The notes below the pieces were generated by a model, which worked only from the letters and a program-made list of their open reading frames with translations, searched no databases and was not told the DNA's origin. A DNA stretch of 64,000 bases from Stentor roeselii (taxonomy: Eukaryota > Ciliophora > Heterotrichea > Heterotrichida > Stentoridae): assembly GCA_006503475.1 (NCBI GenBank), contig RSEH01000249.1, positions 1 through 64,000 on the forward strand, in the 5' to 3' direction. How positions within the stretch are numbered: position 1 is the stretch's first letter; every line of letters begins with the position of its first letter. Below are positions 48,171-58,355 of the stretch, piece by piece. A program made the translations under genes and the position numbers.

Positions 48171-48182
48171 TATTTATATAAT
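48171..48182 (-). promoter_or_regulatory. TATA-like sequence abutting the start of cupin copy 2
   Basis: The coding strand reads TATATAAATA directly before the ATG, one of the clearest examples of the start context found across the window. Function is inferred. Confidence 0.35.
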
Positions 48183-49152
48183 GGAATAGTCCAATGAAAA
48201 TGGTGTGGGCCGACTAAAATTTTTAAATATTTGGCGAGGAATTTGAAGTCTTCAAAGAACCGAGGAAGAATGAATGATTTTAAATTGTAAAATAATAGAT
48301 CTTGAAAAATCTATTTTAATATGATTTTGATTGTATATACAACTAAAGTACTCATTCGAATCAAGTTAAATCTTTTCGAAGGATCGGGAAACGATAAAGA
48401 AAAAGCCTCAAACTAAGACATAAACAATAGAAGATCAAATCCTGAAGGAAAATGAAAGGCATAGTTAAGAAAAGGAAGTTAAAAACTTAACTAAAATCTT
48501 ACATGGGAATTTATCGAAATGCCCTAAAGATTATGTTTGGCTTCCATATTTATATTATAAGCCATATCTAGCTAATTTTTAGTCAAATAATCTAATACAT
48601 TATGGATTTCATTTGAAAGGCTCGATCAGAACAGAAGTTATGAACTTTTAACAAATATTTTAAAATTCTAGAAGGATTTAGGCTGAATATAAGTTTAAAT
48701 TTTAAATGCAATTCTGAAGGTTTTTGTAAAGTTCTTACTAAAGGTAGAGAATGAGTTCTGATTTATGAACTTCTATTAGATCGGTTTGAAACATGCTCTG
48801 ATTAGTTATTTAGATGATTTTGGGCATATAATCATATTAGAAGTTAAATGAATAATCTGTAAATATATAGGAAATAAGGCATGAATAATTTTAATATATG
48901 TTGTAAATTGTTTATACAATAGAATTATTTTTATGAAAAGAAGCTAGGATTCAAGGTGTTTTTAGAATATAATTCGATTTTTGGCAAATAATACATTTAT
49001 TATAGTTTGCCACCTAAAATATCTCCTAACTCCTTTTTATCATCGGTATGTTTATATACCATTAATTCTCAGCTTCCACCAAATCACCAGAGGTACAAGT
49101 AAAACCACCAATACGACATTTAAACAGTTCCTAATACCTTAAAGCATAAAAT
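48183..49152. other. Intergenic region, about 970 bp
   Basis: AT-rich; the last ~120 bp turn A/C-rich on the plus strand (3' flank of the next minus-strand gene). No gene, repeat or RNA gene that I can support. Confidence 0.55.
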
Positions 49153-49953
49153 TTACAAATTACCATAAAGAGAAGTCGGGCTCAACCCATCCCTCTCAAA
49201 AAACTCATTCGTTTTTTTCACAGCAGTATCAAAATACAGCGAGTTAGACTTTTTATGTCTTGTATGTTTTTTTTCAGTCCTTTCAACTTTCTCAAAAGAC
49301 TCCAAAGCACCATCGAAAAACCTGGAGCTTTCTGCAACTTTATCTCGATAAGAGTTAAGTTTCAAAATGAGTTCAATATTCGAAACATTCTCAGCTTGTA
49401 GGCGATTATTTTCAATCCTGACTTTTTTGTTGATTTCTTTCTGCCTAAAAAAGGCTTTTTGGGTGTTAACAACAGTATTTTTAATGAAATTCACCTTTTT
49501 AACCAAAAACGGAAGAATGTCCTGATCAAGTTCAAGATCTTTCTCACCAAGTATCTCTTCAATCACATAAGCTACAATTTTCTTCATCTTGCTATTTTCA
49601 GCTGTGTTTTTTCGAAGTTCTTCATTTTTCGCCTTCAATGTTTTATTCAAGATTTGAATTTCTTTCAAAAGGTTCTGATTTTCCTGTTTTAACAAAAAAT
49701 TTTGTCGTTTAAACTTCAAAAAAATCGAAGAAGAAAGTTCAGCACTAAAACTTTGACTTTTCGAGTTGATGTCAGTGATGTCTTCTTTTAATGACTCTAA
49801 AGTTGTGGGCATGGTTTTGTGAAAAGACTGAAGAGGAAAAGGGTTTTCATCAGTGGGTGAGCAGGGGTCTGAGTAGAGAGAAAGGTATTTTTTTAAGTTG
49901 GTTAAACTCGAGCCGCGGCCTTTAGGAGAACTTAAGGACTCGTTAAGATCCAT
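49153..49953 (-). CDS. Coiled-coil protein, function unknown
   Basis: A 266-residue protein with a Ser/Pro-rich N-terminus (~1-60). A long coiled coil covers ~75-130 (FLLKQENQNLLKEIQILNKT, LKAKNEELRKN) with a shorter one at ~165-200. The C-terminus is basic (RTEKKHTRHKKSNS). No family recognised. Its placement 111 bp from another coiled-coil gene on the same strand may be coincidence. It is convincing as a gene by length and clean start. Confidence 0.68.
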   Translation of the reverse strand: MDLNESLSSPKGRGSSLTNLKKYLSLYSDPCSPTDENPFPLQSFHKTMPTTLESLKEDITDINSKSQSFSAELSSSIFLKFKRQNFLLKQENQNLLKEIQILNKTLKAKNEELRKNTAENSKMKKIVAYVIEEILGEKDLELDQDILPFLVKKVNFIKNTVVNTQKAFFRQKEINKKVRIENNRLQAENVSNIELILKLNSYRDKVAESSRFFDGALESFEKVERTEKKHTRHKKSNSLYFDTAVKKTNEFFERDGLSPTSLYGNL

Positions 49954-50064
49954 TTTTAACTACTAAGGATTTGAATACTTTTTTTAGGATTACTTGAATT
50001 TTATGCTATTTGCTTATGGGTTGAATGGATTAGTTAATGATTCAGAACATTTTTACTTGAAATG

Positions 50065-51093
50065 CTACTTGAATGATGATCGCACCCGGGTGACTGTCGA
50101 TGAATCATTGAGCATCTTCGTCGTTACTAGTTTAGTTGAAGAAAAACATCTGTCAAACTCTTTCATTTTTTCCACCCTCTCTAAAATCTTCGCTTTAATG
50201 CCTAAAATATCCTTCAAATACGTTTCTCTTTTTCTTACCACATCACTAACCCTATCAAATTTTTCCTGCAAATTTCTCAGATTTTCCCTTCGATCCTCAA
50301 GTTTTTCATTCAAATCACTTACCAAAACCTGCGAATGCATTTTTTGGTACTTTTTAAACTCTCTAGAATTTGAAGCAGTCCTTTTTTTTTCTAACGTTTT
50401 TTGAAGATCTTGGACCTGTTGAGCTAATTCTCGATTTTTCTTCTGAAGTTTTCTGATATTTTTATCTCCCTGTTGAATAAGCATTTTTTTTTCATATAAA
50501 ATTCCGATTGAGACAACGATTTTACTTTTTTCTTTCGTGATTTTTCTTCTGCGTTCTTTTAACCTGAACTCTTGCTCGATGACTTTTCCAGTTTCATATT
50601 CAATCGACTTGAGTTTCCTTTCCAAGTCGAAGTTTCCAGGTCTGACTAGCGGGTTTCCCTTATTATCTAAAAAAGCAGCGAGACTTGAAGCTGAAAGTTG
50701 AGATTCACTGAGACTTATAGGACTTAAGTCATGTGTAAGTCTTGCTTCTGGAAGTGGCGTCATTCTGATGATTTTAGATAAAATCACTCTTTTTTTTAAG
50801 GACTTTTGATGTTTTTTTTTTATCATTTTGTATCGGCATTTGACGTTTTCTGTGTTGAGCTTCAATGCACTGAATAGACTTAACAGCTGGCTTTCTTTTA
50901 GAGATAAGTAAAATTCGAGAGATCTTTGAACTTCTACTGATTGACTCTCGCTTAACTCTGAACGGCCGTTCGAACTACCTTTGCTGTGAGTTTTTGAAGA
51001 TTTTCGTGATTTTCGCTTTTTTGATGTGTTGTTTGTTATGTCTTTTAAAGCTTGCTTCAATGGTCGCTTTGAACGCGACTTCCGGATTTCCAT
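50065..51093 (-). CDS. Basic coiled-coil protein, function unknown
   Basis: A 342-residue protein. The N-terminus is strongly basic with nuclear-signal-like clusters (RKSRSKRPLKQALKDITNNT, KKRKSRKSS). Coiled coils run from ~145 to ~315 (KNIRKLQKKNRELAQQVQDL, QKTLEKKR). No known domain. It could be a nuclear or spindle/basal-body component, but nothing in the sequence decides. The 5' flank (51120-51400 on the plus strand) is G/T-rich, giving an A/C-rich leader on the coding strand. Confidence 0.7.
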   Translation of the reverse strand: MEIRKSRSKRPLKQALKDITNNTSKKRKSRKSSKTHSKGSSNGRSELSESQSVEVQRSLEFYLSLKESQLLSLFSALKLNTENVKCRYKMIKKKHQKSLKKRVILSKIIRMTPLPEARLTHDLSPISLSESQLSASSLAAFLDNKGNPLVRPGNFDLERKLKSIEYETGKVIEQEFRLKERRRKITKEKSKIVVSIGILYEKKMLIQQGDKNIRKLQKKNRELAQQVQDLQKTLEKKRTASNSREFKKYQKMHSQVLVSDLNEKLEDRRENLRNLQEKFDRVSDVVRKRETYLKDILGIKAKILERVEKMKEFDRCFSSTKLVTTKMLNDSSTVTRVRSSFK

Positions 51094-51418
51094 TTTAATT
51101 AGTAAAGATTCGTTTGGCTTGATGATTTTGAATTTGAATGTTTCGCACTTTTTTATGGAAAAATTTAGGATTTTTTGAAGGGTTTAGAAAAGTTTAGGGT
51201 TTGGGGATTTTTTAGGTTTGAAGGGGTTTGAAGGGGTTGGTTTGAAAGATTTTTTGAAGGTTTTGAGTTGGTTTTTTTGGGAGGATTTTGAGGATTTAGG
51301 TTATTTTGGAAGATTTTGGTTTTTTAAGGTTTCTGATGTTTTTTAAGGTTTATTTTTGGAGATTAAGGAGCTTCGGTGATTGGAAGAAAAATTCAGGTTT
51401 ATATAATGTATGTGTTCA

Positions 51419-52252
51419 TTAAGGTATTTTAGTTATCCTGCATTCACTTTGAGGATTTATTGATTCGATAGTACTTGAAAGTGCACTCAAACGTCTGCTG
51501 GTTTCAGCAGGTTCGCTGTCCATATCACGAAAGAACTTAATAAAACTTTTATTGAGTCCAGTTGGCTGGGTAGCCATCAATCTCTCCACAACAGGAGTCA
51601 AAAGTCTCTAAATACCCGATACACTTTTACTTATCCCTTTCGACCTCTTGTTAATCTCAGGACGATCGTAAAATTCTTTCCTTCGCTGTTGTTGAAACCA
51701 CTCTTGCTTGATATTCAACTCGATTTCCTTTCTTTTTTTCCATCTTAACAGGTCCTGTACAACTTTTTCAGGAGTTCTGGTAGTTTTTCCCTGAACCACA
51801 GGCGAAAAGCTGCAATTTTTGATAAAATCTTGATCTTCCTTCTGACTTTTCAGAAATTCATTTCTTTTTTCTCTTTCTTTTCTCTGAATCAGGTCTTGTC
51901 TGACCCTTTCAAGGATAGGAGTTCTTATTCTTTGATTCTGAGTAATTTTTACAAGATTTTTTGAGTATTCATTGATTTTTGGCTTGAATTTAGAAAGTTT
52001 TTCTTCAGTTTTTATTATTTTTTCTTTGGAGTTTTCGATGGGAGACTTGATTTTCGACCTCTCGGTCACCAGTCGCTTCAGGGCCATGAGTCGTGGAGGA
52101 GAACTTGAAGGTGGGACTGGAGATTTTGAATGTTTCGACATCGAGTTCAGGGCTTTTTGGAAAACTTCGTCGTTTTTTAAGACTTTCCGGGAGAGAAGAA
52201 AAGTAGTCACCTGGCCTAAGGCTTTTGAGAAGTTTGGATCTGCTTGGCTCAT
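51419..52252 (-). CDS. Basic, helical protein of unknown function (one 15-nt intron)
   Basis: Exons 51623-52252 and 51419-51607 give 272 residues. Without the intron it would appear as a 214-residue protein followed by an unrelated-looking 60-residue frame lacking an ATG. The middle has two similar phrases, RTPILERVRQDLIQRKEREK near 110-130 and RTPEKVVQDLLRWKKRKEIE near 160-180, which may be a duplicated helix motif. The pattern NCSFSPVV before the second resembles a phrase seen in many ciliate cytoskeletal proteins, a weak hint. No domain is named. Confidence 0.75.
51608..51622 (-). other. 15-nt intron
   Basis: Coding-strand GTATCGGGTATTTAG with A at position 10; the only one of the eight with GTAT rather than GTAA. 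It contains the TAG that would otherwise end the frame. Removal joins KS to RLLTPVVERL in frame. Confidence 0.78.
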
Positions 52253-52678
52253 TAAGTAATATTATCAGGGGTAATTTTTCACCATTTGGAATTTTAGATG
52301 GGTTTTCTAGATTATGGGTTGGAATTGAGGACTGGGATTGGAATTTTTTATGGATGACGGAAGTTGAGGGATGAAGTTTGAAGAGATTTTGTTAAAGTTT
52401 GGATTTTTAAGGATGTTTGAAGATGTTATAATTTTTAATGATATTAAGTAAGAAAGGTGAATGGAATGATATTATAGTGAAACTGGTAAATATTAAAGTA
52501 CGTAGATTATCATAGAGTATTTGAAAGAAATAGATAAATTTTTATTTGAGCTAGAACTTATTTTTGATAGCAAATACATTGATGCAAACAATTCTATGCA
52601 AATTCAGTTCTATCTAAAACAAGAATTTTAAATTCAATCAATCAATAGCACTATCTTAAATATCCTAATTTTAAAAAT
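52253..52678. other. Intergenic region
   Basis: About 425 bp; G/T-rich on the plus strand near 52260-52400 (5' flank of a minus-strand gene), then AT-rich. No gene seen. Confidence 0.6.
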
Positions 52679-53929
52679 TTACTCGTGTGTAGAATCACTT
52701 TTCCCTATATGTACAGAGTTTTCATTTTCTTCCATATCTTTTTCCACCTCATCTGTTGATATTTTCTTAATAATACTAAGTTTAGCACATCTATTCTCAA
52801 GTTTCCTGATACTTTTCGAGGTTTTAATATAATTTAAGTTCTCTCGAAAGCTTTCAATTTCAGAAACTCTCTGATTCAAAGCAGATCGAACTTTGATTTC
52901 TTGCTTGACTTTTCGAATTTTTATATTTTCATTCAAGTTGTTAATCTTAATGATTTTTTCGATTAATTCTCTTTTCTCCTGAACCCTATTTATCTCTTAC
53001 CCTTGTCTTTTAAGTTCTTGAGTATTTCTCAACACTTTCATTTCTTTGGACTTTCCTTTCATGGCCAAAAAATCAGAAATAGACTTCAAACGTTCTCGAC
53101 TCTTTGATCTGCAGTTTTCAATTTTTTCAATATTTCTTTCGACTTCTTTTTCTTTAAATCTTCGAATTTTTTCATATTCCCTAAGTTTTTTTCCAACTTT
53201 TTCTTTCAGTTCTTCACATTTTTCTTGTCGATTTCTTATTTTTTCTTTAAATTCCTCTAAAACAGATTTTTTTCTGATTTCAGCTGATTCCCTTCTTTTA
53301 ATAATTCCAAAAATCAGTTGTTTTTCATCTAAATCATAAGAATTCGATGTTTTTTCATTGAAAATGATGGATTTTCTGTTTTTTAGTACAGAGTTTCTTT
53401 TACTTTCTAACATTTTTCTATGTTTTTCTGCAGTTTTTTTGATTTTTTCTGTGATTTTCTCTAAATTTTCTCTTGATTCGGCTTCTTCAAGTTCTTCTTT
53501 GGCCAATTTGAAGTCTTTTACCCTTGAGAGTCTTGATTCAATTAAACTGAGCGACCTGGACTTGTATCTGAATTTTTGAATGGGTAGAAAAGCTTTTTCA
53601 TTTGAAATATTTGAGCTGGATCTAATCTTTTCATTCAATTTTTTGTGTATTTGGATTTTTTTTGTTGGATTGAGTTTTGGAATTGTTTGAACTGGAATCA
53701 TTGAAGTGTTCTGCTTGTTTGGAGATAATGAAGTAGTTGACCTGTTTGATAAATTCGCTGATTTCGGAGGCTTTTCATTGGAGTTTAGTGATTTTTTCTC
53801 GGTTTTAGGAGAATTTTGAACTGATTGATGATCTTTTAAAGAGATGAGTTCTTGTTTCGCTGCTTGATATGCTGTGAAGAGAAGAAACTTGTGCTTGGAT
53901 GTAAGAGAAATTTTTTTACTTGGAAACAT
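52679..53929 (-). CDS. Lys/Glu-rich coiled-coil protein of unknown function (one 15-nt intron)
   Basis: Exons 53001-53929 and 52679-52985 give 411 residues. The N-terminus (~1-110) is Ser/Lys/Pro-rich and disordered after a short hydrophobic helix (LLFTAYQAAKQELISLKD). Residues ~140-385 are a nearly continuous charged coiled coil (LEEAESRENLEKITEKIKKT, KIRNRQEKCEELKEKVGKKL). The end is acidic (DEVEKDMEENENS). No known domain; structural or cytoskeletal roles are common for such proteins but unproven here. Without the intron the last 102 residues would be lost. Confidence 0.75.
52986..53000 (-). other. 15-nt intron
   Basis: Coding-strand GTAAGAGATAAATAG with A at position 10. It carries a TAA in frame. 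Removal joins ELKRQG to VQEKRELIEK in frame. Confidence 0.85.
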
Positions 53930-54585
53930 TTGAAGATTACAAATGAGAATTCATAGTGATTAGTAATCGTTATAATATTTGAATGGAATAATTTTGGAAT
54001 TACTGGGAAAAGGAATTTTAGATTTTCTATGTATTTGGAATGAATAGTTTATAGAAGAAGGGAACTTTTAGAGATTTTTTTGCTTGATGATTAGGACTAT
54101 CTTTTCATGATTTTTTACCAGGACTTATAATTATTATCGATGTTGAATGTTTATGTTAAGGAATTGGATTTAAAGTTGGTTAGAAGAGACAAATTAGGAC
54201 GGTGATTATTATTAAAGTTTGAATATGCTTGTAGAATATCAAGTAAAAACATATGTATAAATATTATTGAAATGGACTTATCTTTAAAGATTTCAAAAAC
54301 AAAAATTTTGTTTATGGAATCTTAAAAAATTTTGCATTCTTGGTGATCTTTATTTGAACTATTTGATATAATTAAATTTCTTGATATACTCTTAGGTATT
54401 TTCTTTTCCTCTTGAATTATTTATCAACACTTAACTACCTAAACCACATCCCTCTTTAATCAACCACATCATGCAAAACCCAATCCCACCAACAACCATA
54501 AACTCCAAATAAAATCCCCAATTTTTATTTCACCACTTAAACTCCAATCTAAAAAACTAGATTAATTTCTATCGTCTAGCTAAAG
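53930..54585. other. Intergenic region
   Basis: About 650 bp, AT-rich, with an A/C-rich plus strand from ~54420 (3' flank of the zinc-finger gene). No gene seen. Confidence 0.6.
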
Positions 54586-54963
54586 CTAGTCACGACTTAA
54601 TGGGAAAAATTCATTTTTTTTGGTTTCTACCAAGTCCTGAGGTAACAGACAGCATCCAAGAGAGCCACCTTGCATTTTGTGGTGTCTTTTATGAAGAGAC
54701 AGTCGACTGATCTGTCTGAATTTCTCTCCACATAGATCGCATTCATAAGGCATTTCTCCGGAGTGAACGTAAAGATGTTCTTTTAGATTCAACTTGCTGA
54801 CAAAGGTTTTTCTGCAGTCTTGACATGAAAATTTGATTTTTTTTAAGTGATTGAACTCGACGTGTTTCTTTAGATTGAATTTTGTTGTGTATTTTCGAGT
54901 ACACCCTTCAATCATGCAACAGAAGAAGACTAACCGAAATTCAGAGAGGTTTAAAGAAGTCAT
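54586..54963 (-). CDS. Three-finger C2H2 zinc-finger protein, copy 2
   Basis: A 125-residue close paralogue of the protein at 9117-9494. The three fingers are CMIEGCTRKYTTKFNLKKH..., CQDCRKTFVSKLNLKEHLYVH and CDLCGEKFRQISRLSLHKRHH, with an SGEMPY linker. All zinc ligands are intact. Stops in frame just upstream fix the start. The two proteins are highly similar over the fingers and differ mostly in the first 10 and last 15 residues. They lie on opposite strands ~45 kb apart and also share an upstream 37-bp element. The target is unknown. Confidence 0.92.
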   Translation of the reverse strand: MTSLNLSEFRLVFFCCMIEGCTRKYTTKFNLKKHVEFNHLKKIKFSCQDCRKTFVSKLNLKEHLYVHSGEMPYECDLCGEKFRQISRLSLHKRHHKMQGGSLGCCLLPQDLVETKKNEFFPLSRD

Positions 54964-55830
54964 TTTTTAGTATTAGAGTTTGTTTTCTTAGATATTAATG
55001 GATCAACGCTTAAACAAAGGTTTTAGTAAAATTGGAACAGAGGGTACTGAAAATTAACTTAAATGGTTGTGGTTTATATAAAATTAGTCATCATGGCTTG
55101 GTTATTTTTCAAATTTCACAATAATATACTTTTATTTGTTCTGATCTTACAAAATTACTTCTTTAAGATATATAATTGAATAAGATCAATTCAAAGGGTT
55201 CTTTGTGTGATGCCTGAAATTTTATATAGATTGTTGAATAAAAATTATATAAATAGATGAATTAGAAAATTTATGTTTAGTTTAAGTTCCTTCTTCAAGG
55301 ATTCATAAGTCTTAAGTAGTGATTTTATTCATTAACTCTCTGATTACAAACAATCTATTCAAATTATATAATTGTATACCTTTCATGCTTTTATCCCATT
55401 TACATTTTAAGTTTATTATTTCATATCTATATTTCATACCATTTACAAAAAACATTATCAGCTGATTCAAGTCTTCATTTTATAAACTCTAAGAAATCTA
55501 TTTCTATCTAAATTCCAAACCATTTTACAATCATCGATAATCTAAAATTACTACCCTCAATCAAAAAATCCTTTCTTTCAAGATTTCGATAAATTTGAAA
55601 TCTTCCCTTTATCCCAAAACTTAACCAAAAAAAAAAATCTCATTCTAATCATAAATCCATTGAATAAAACCCCGATAAATCCAAACCTCCTCAAAAAAGC
55701 CCAAAACCCAATAACCTAAAGCCCACCTTCTAAATACCCTCTAATAAAATCTTCCATTCCCAATAAAGTTTCCCAAACATTCTAAACAAAAAATCTAATC
55801 CAAGTGTAAATTGATGATACAAATAAAATA
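54964..55830. other. Intergenic region
   Basis: Between the divergent zinc-finger and Tim23 genes. It holds the conserved element at 55028-55064, an AT-rich middle and an A/C-rich stretch from ~55490, the 5' flank of Tim23. No other gene seen. Confidence 0.6.
55028..55064 (-). promoter_or_regulatory. Conserved upstream element of zinc-finger gene, copy 2
   Basis: Coding-strand core CAGTACCCTCTGTTCCAATT. It matches 34 of 37 positions with 9001-9037 and lies 64 bp before the ATG. The sequences between the element and the ATG are much less alike in the two genes. Confidence 0.5.
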
Positions 55831-56337
55831 ATGCACGTAGAAGACAAGTACACATTAAAACCCAAGAAAAGCAAGGACGACATGTACTTGGAAGGCTACG
55901 GCAAGCACTGGGGCGAAAAACTGACATTCACAATCGGAGTCTCTTACACTCTCGCAGGGATCGTCGGGCTTTTCGTCGGCTACAGAAGGTTCAGACCGTC
56001 TGTCATGTACTCAAGTCTCGAGTCCTCAAAGCAAAGGCTTGGAACTTGCATGAAAACTGCTGGCGAGTTCGGAAATAGTGGAGCCGCTGCTAGTCTCTTG
56101 TATTGTCTTGTCAGCAAAACGATTGATCTGCTTTTTGAAGAGGAAATCAACGAATATGGATACTCTGCACGAAATGTTGTTAGTGGGGGAGTCACTGGGA
56201 TTCTTTATAAAAGTACTCTTGGGTATAGACCTATGATTTTTGGAGGAATTTTAGGAGCTTTGCTTATTTCTGGAGTTACTCATGGAGCTAACTACTTGAA
56301 TGAAAAGGGATTGATTAGGTTTAGGATTGAAGTTTAA
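55831..56337 (+). CDS. TIM23: Mitochondrial inner membrane translocase subunit Tim23
   Basis: A 168-residue Tim17/22/23-family protein. Tim23 forms the presequence translocase channel region of the mitochondrial inner membrane with Tim17. The order is a short N-terminal intermembrane segment, GYGKHWGEKLTFTIGVSYTL leading into helix 1, then GTCMKTAGEFGNSGAAASLL (helix 2 with the family G-x-GN-x-G pattern), ARNVVSGGVTGILYKSTLGY (helix 3) and RPMIFGGILGALLISG (helix 4). Glycine zippers in each helix fit the family. The intermembrane-space receptor domain of the animal and yeast proteins is much reduced. The ATG is preceded by AAATAAAATA. Confidence 0.93.
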   Translation: MHVEDKYTLKPKKSKDDMYLEGYGKHWGEKLTFTIGVSYTLAGIVGLFVGYRRFRPSVMYSSLESSKQRLGTCMKTAGEFGNSGAAASLLYCLVSKTIDLLFEEEINEYGYSARNVVSGGVTGILYKSTLGYRPMIFGGILGALLISGVTHGANYLNEKGLIRFRIEV

Positions 56338-56721
56338 GTTATGAGGGGATTTGGGTTGGATTATTGGGATGGAATTTAGGGTTTTTTTTGAGGGTTGTTT
56401 GGATGTGATGGGTTTGTTTATGTATTGAGTTTTGTTTGGATGTGAGGAGTTTTATTTGGATATGATGAGTTTTAGTTTAGGTGTTGAGTTTTAGTTTATG
56501 TGTTGAGGTTTATTTGGATGTGATGAGTTTTAGTTTATGTGATGAGATTTATTTGGATTAGTTGAGTTTTATTTGGATTTTATTAAAGTCAAGGGTTTGA
56601 ATATGATTCAGTTTATTAATATATTATTGAATACAAAGTAGAAATATGTTTTGAATTACATGATTAAGATAGGTTTTTTTATTAATATACCTGTGCCATT
56701 TCTCAGTAGTTAAAAGAAACA
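56338..56721. other. Intergenic region with G/T-rich repeats
   Basis: The 3' flank of Tim23 is strongly G/T-rich on the coding strand and includes the degenerate repeat at 56395-56580. AT-rich thereafter. No gene seen. Confidence 0.6.
56395..56580 (+). repeat. Degenerate G/T-rich short tandem repeat downstream of Tim23
   Basis: The unit varies around TGTGATGAGTTTTATTTGGA, with about eight loose copies (e.g. GATGAGTTTTAGTTTA, GATGAGATTTATTTGGA). It is noncoding and an extreme form of the G/T-rich 3' flanks seen at other genes here. Confidence 0.7.
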
Positions 56722-57936
56722 TTATTGTCTTAAGTCATCTTTTTTATTATTTTCATAACAAAACTTTACCATCTGAACCGACTCCAAGACAATATCATTT
56801 TTTTCCCTTAGAACAATCCCAGAAAAATAATTTTCAACATCTAAAATTCCATCAACACTTCTACCATCAACTACCTGAACCCTAGGAATTGTTTCAGGTT
56901 TATCAAAGTCAAAGTTGATTTCTTCACAGTCTTCAAAAAAATCACCTTCAAAATTTCCCAAAAAGCCTTCATGAGCAAATTTCTTATCATTTAAATCAAA
57001 ATTCTGATAAATAATATTTTCCGGTTTTTCTTTGAACGACTCAAGATTCATAGCTTCGAATGTAACATTAAGAGTGTCATTCTCTCTCAATGACAAAAGA
57101 CTTGAATTAAAAGTTTCATTTCCTGGCTGATCAGAGGACTTAAGACCTTGAATTTTGTTCATTTCTGAATTTTTTTTTGATAAGTTTTCAAAATTTTGCT
57201 TTGAAGTTGAATTTAACAAATTTGTTTCCTTTTCAACTTTTGATGGAAATTCTGGATTTTGTGGTACTGGTAATGAAGTATTTTTTGGTATATTTGAAAT
57301 TGTAGGCTTGATATTTATTTTTGACTGGAGATTTGAAGTTTTTGGAAGTTCTTTCTTTTCAGTTGAAACTAGATTTATGACTTGTGGAACAGATGGTATT
57401 TCAGGTGCACCAGATTTCTTTCCAAGTTGAGCAGATGGAGGTGGACCAGATTGAGGTCCAAGTGGAAAAGGTGGGGTTGATTGAGTAACTACTGGACCAG
57501 GTGGCTTTACACTTGGCATTCCAGGTGGCATTCCAGGTCGACCAGGAAAGTTCACTGGTAGGCCTGATAGGCTTGGTGGGCGTAATAAGCCTGAAAGACC
57601 TGGTGGGCCTGAAAGACCTGGTGGGCCTGGTGGGCTTGATAAACCTGGTGGGCCTGAAAGACCTGGTGGGCCTGAAAGAACTGGTGGGCCTGAAAGAACT
57701 GGTGGGCCTGAAAGAAATGGTGGGCCTGAAAGAAATGGTGGGCCTGGAGGCATAGGCAGTGGTATTCCGTCAGAATGTATCTGAAAATGTTCAGGTATTT
57801 GTATTCCAAAATTCTGGTATATGTAAAACATATCATTTGAACGGTTTATCGCTTTCACTGCTAAGTCGAAATCGATTCCTCTTAAGAGAAGGTCTTCTAA
57901 AATTGCATTTTTGGTTTCTGCATAATGATCATCCAT
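56722..57936 (-). CDS. Proline/glycine-rich protein with N-terminal UBA-like segment
   Basis: A 404-residue protein starting at the ATG ending at 57936 (a TTG nine bases upstream is not a plausible start). Residues ~5-45 ([35 protein letters not shown]) look like a UBA-type three-helix fold, which binds ubiquitin. Residues ~60-180 are Pro/Gly/Leu-rich, with a tandem six-residue repeat GPPxLS (x is F, V or G). The rest is disordered and acidic, ending in a short conserved-looking stretch. No orthologue recognised; it could be an adaptor. The UBA call is tentative. Confidence 0.65.
   Translation of the reverse strand: MDDHYAETKNAILEDLLLRGIDFDLAVKAINRSNDMFYIYQNFGIQIPEHFQIHSDGIPLPMPPGPPFLSGPPFLSGPPVLSGPPVLSGPPGLSGPPGLSSPPGPPGLSGPPGLSGLLRPPSLSGLPVNFPGRPGMPPGMPSVKPPGPVVTQSTPPFPLGPQSGPPPSAQLGKKSGAPEIPSVPQVINLVSTEKKELPKTSNLQSKINIKPTISNIPKNTSLPVPQNPEFPSKVEKETNLLNSTSKQNFENLSKKNSEMNKIQGLKSSDQPGNETFNSSLLSLRENDTLNVTFEAMNLESFKEKPENIIYQNFDLNDKKFAHEGFLGNFEGDFFEDCEEINFDFDKPETIPRVQVVDGRSVDGILDVENYFSGIVLREKNDIVLESVQMVKFCYENNKKDDLRQ
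57559..57749 (-). repeat. 18-bp coding tandem repeat (GPPxLS)
   Basis: On the plus strand the unit GGTGGGCCTGAAAGAACT recurs about nine times with small changes, encoding GPPxLS on the minus strand. The copies nearest 57680-57740 come as near-identical pairs, a sign of recent expansion. Confidence 0.85.
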
Positions 57937-58355
57937 AATTATCAAATATAAAATTTCTGAGTTGAAGAGGGAAAAAGGTCTAATTTTTGTGTTTTTAGAT
58001 AGATAAGAAAATCTGTGTAAGATACATATCGATGATTTATGTTATAAATGATGTATAAAAGTAATTAGAGTGTTTAACGGAGATATTCTATAATTGTTGG
58101 AATAGCCATCAGATTTGAGATTTTTTAAAGAGATCCATTAATAAACATCTATTTGAAAATCACGTAGATCCTTAGTTCAAAAACTTTAATAAAATTATAT
58201 AAAAAGTATAATAGATACACACAACAGTAAAATATGTTATAATAGTATAACTTAAATACAATGAATGAGGTAAATAACTAACCTCCACCCATAACCTTAC
58301 CTACCAAACCCTTCTAACCTCAGCCACCTATCCAAGAAGCCAAATCCCTATAAAT
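57937..58355. other. Intergenic divergent spacer
   Basis: About 420 bp between the UBA-like gene and the heat-shock-factor gene. AT-rich, turning A/C-rich on the plus strand for the last ~90 bp before the plus gene. I see no clear nGAAn heat-shock-element array. Confidence 0.55.

Noticed and set aside
51419-53929. Separate small genes at 51419-51601 and 52679-52936.
   Set aside because: Both begin with TTG rather than ATG and become in-frame last exons once a 15-nt intron is removed.
57937-58355. Heat-shock elements before the HSF gene (autoregulation).
   Set aside because: No array of alternating GAA/TTC at 5-bp spacing stands out from the AT-rich background.
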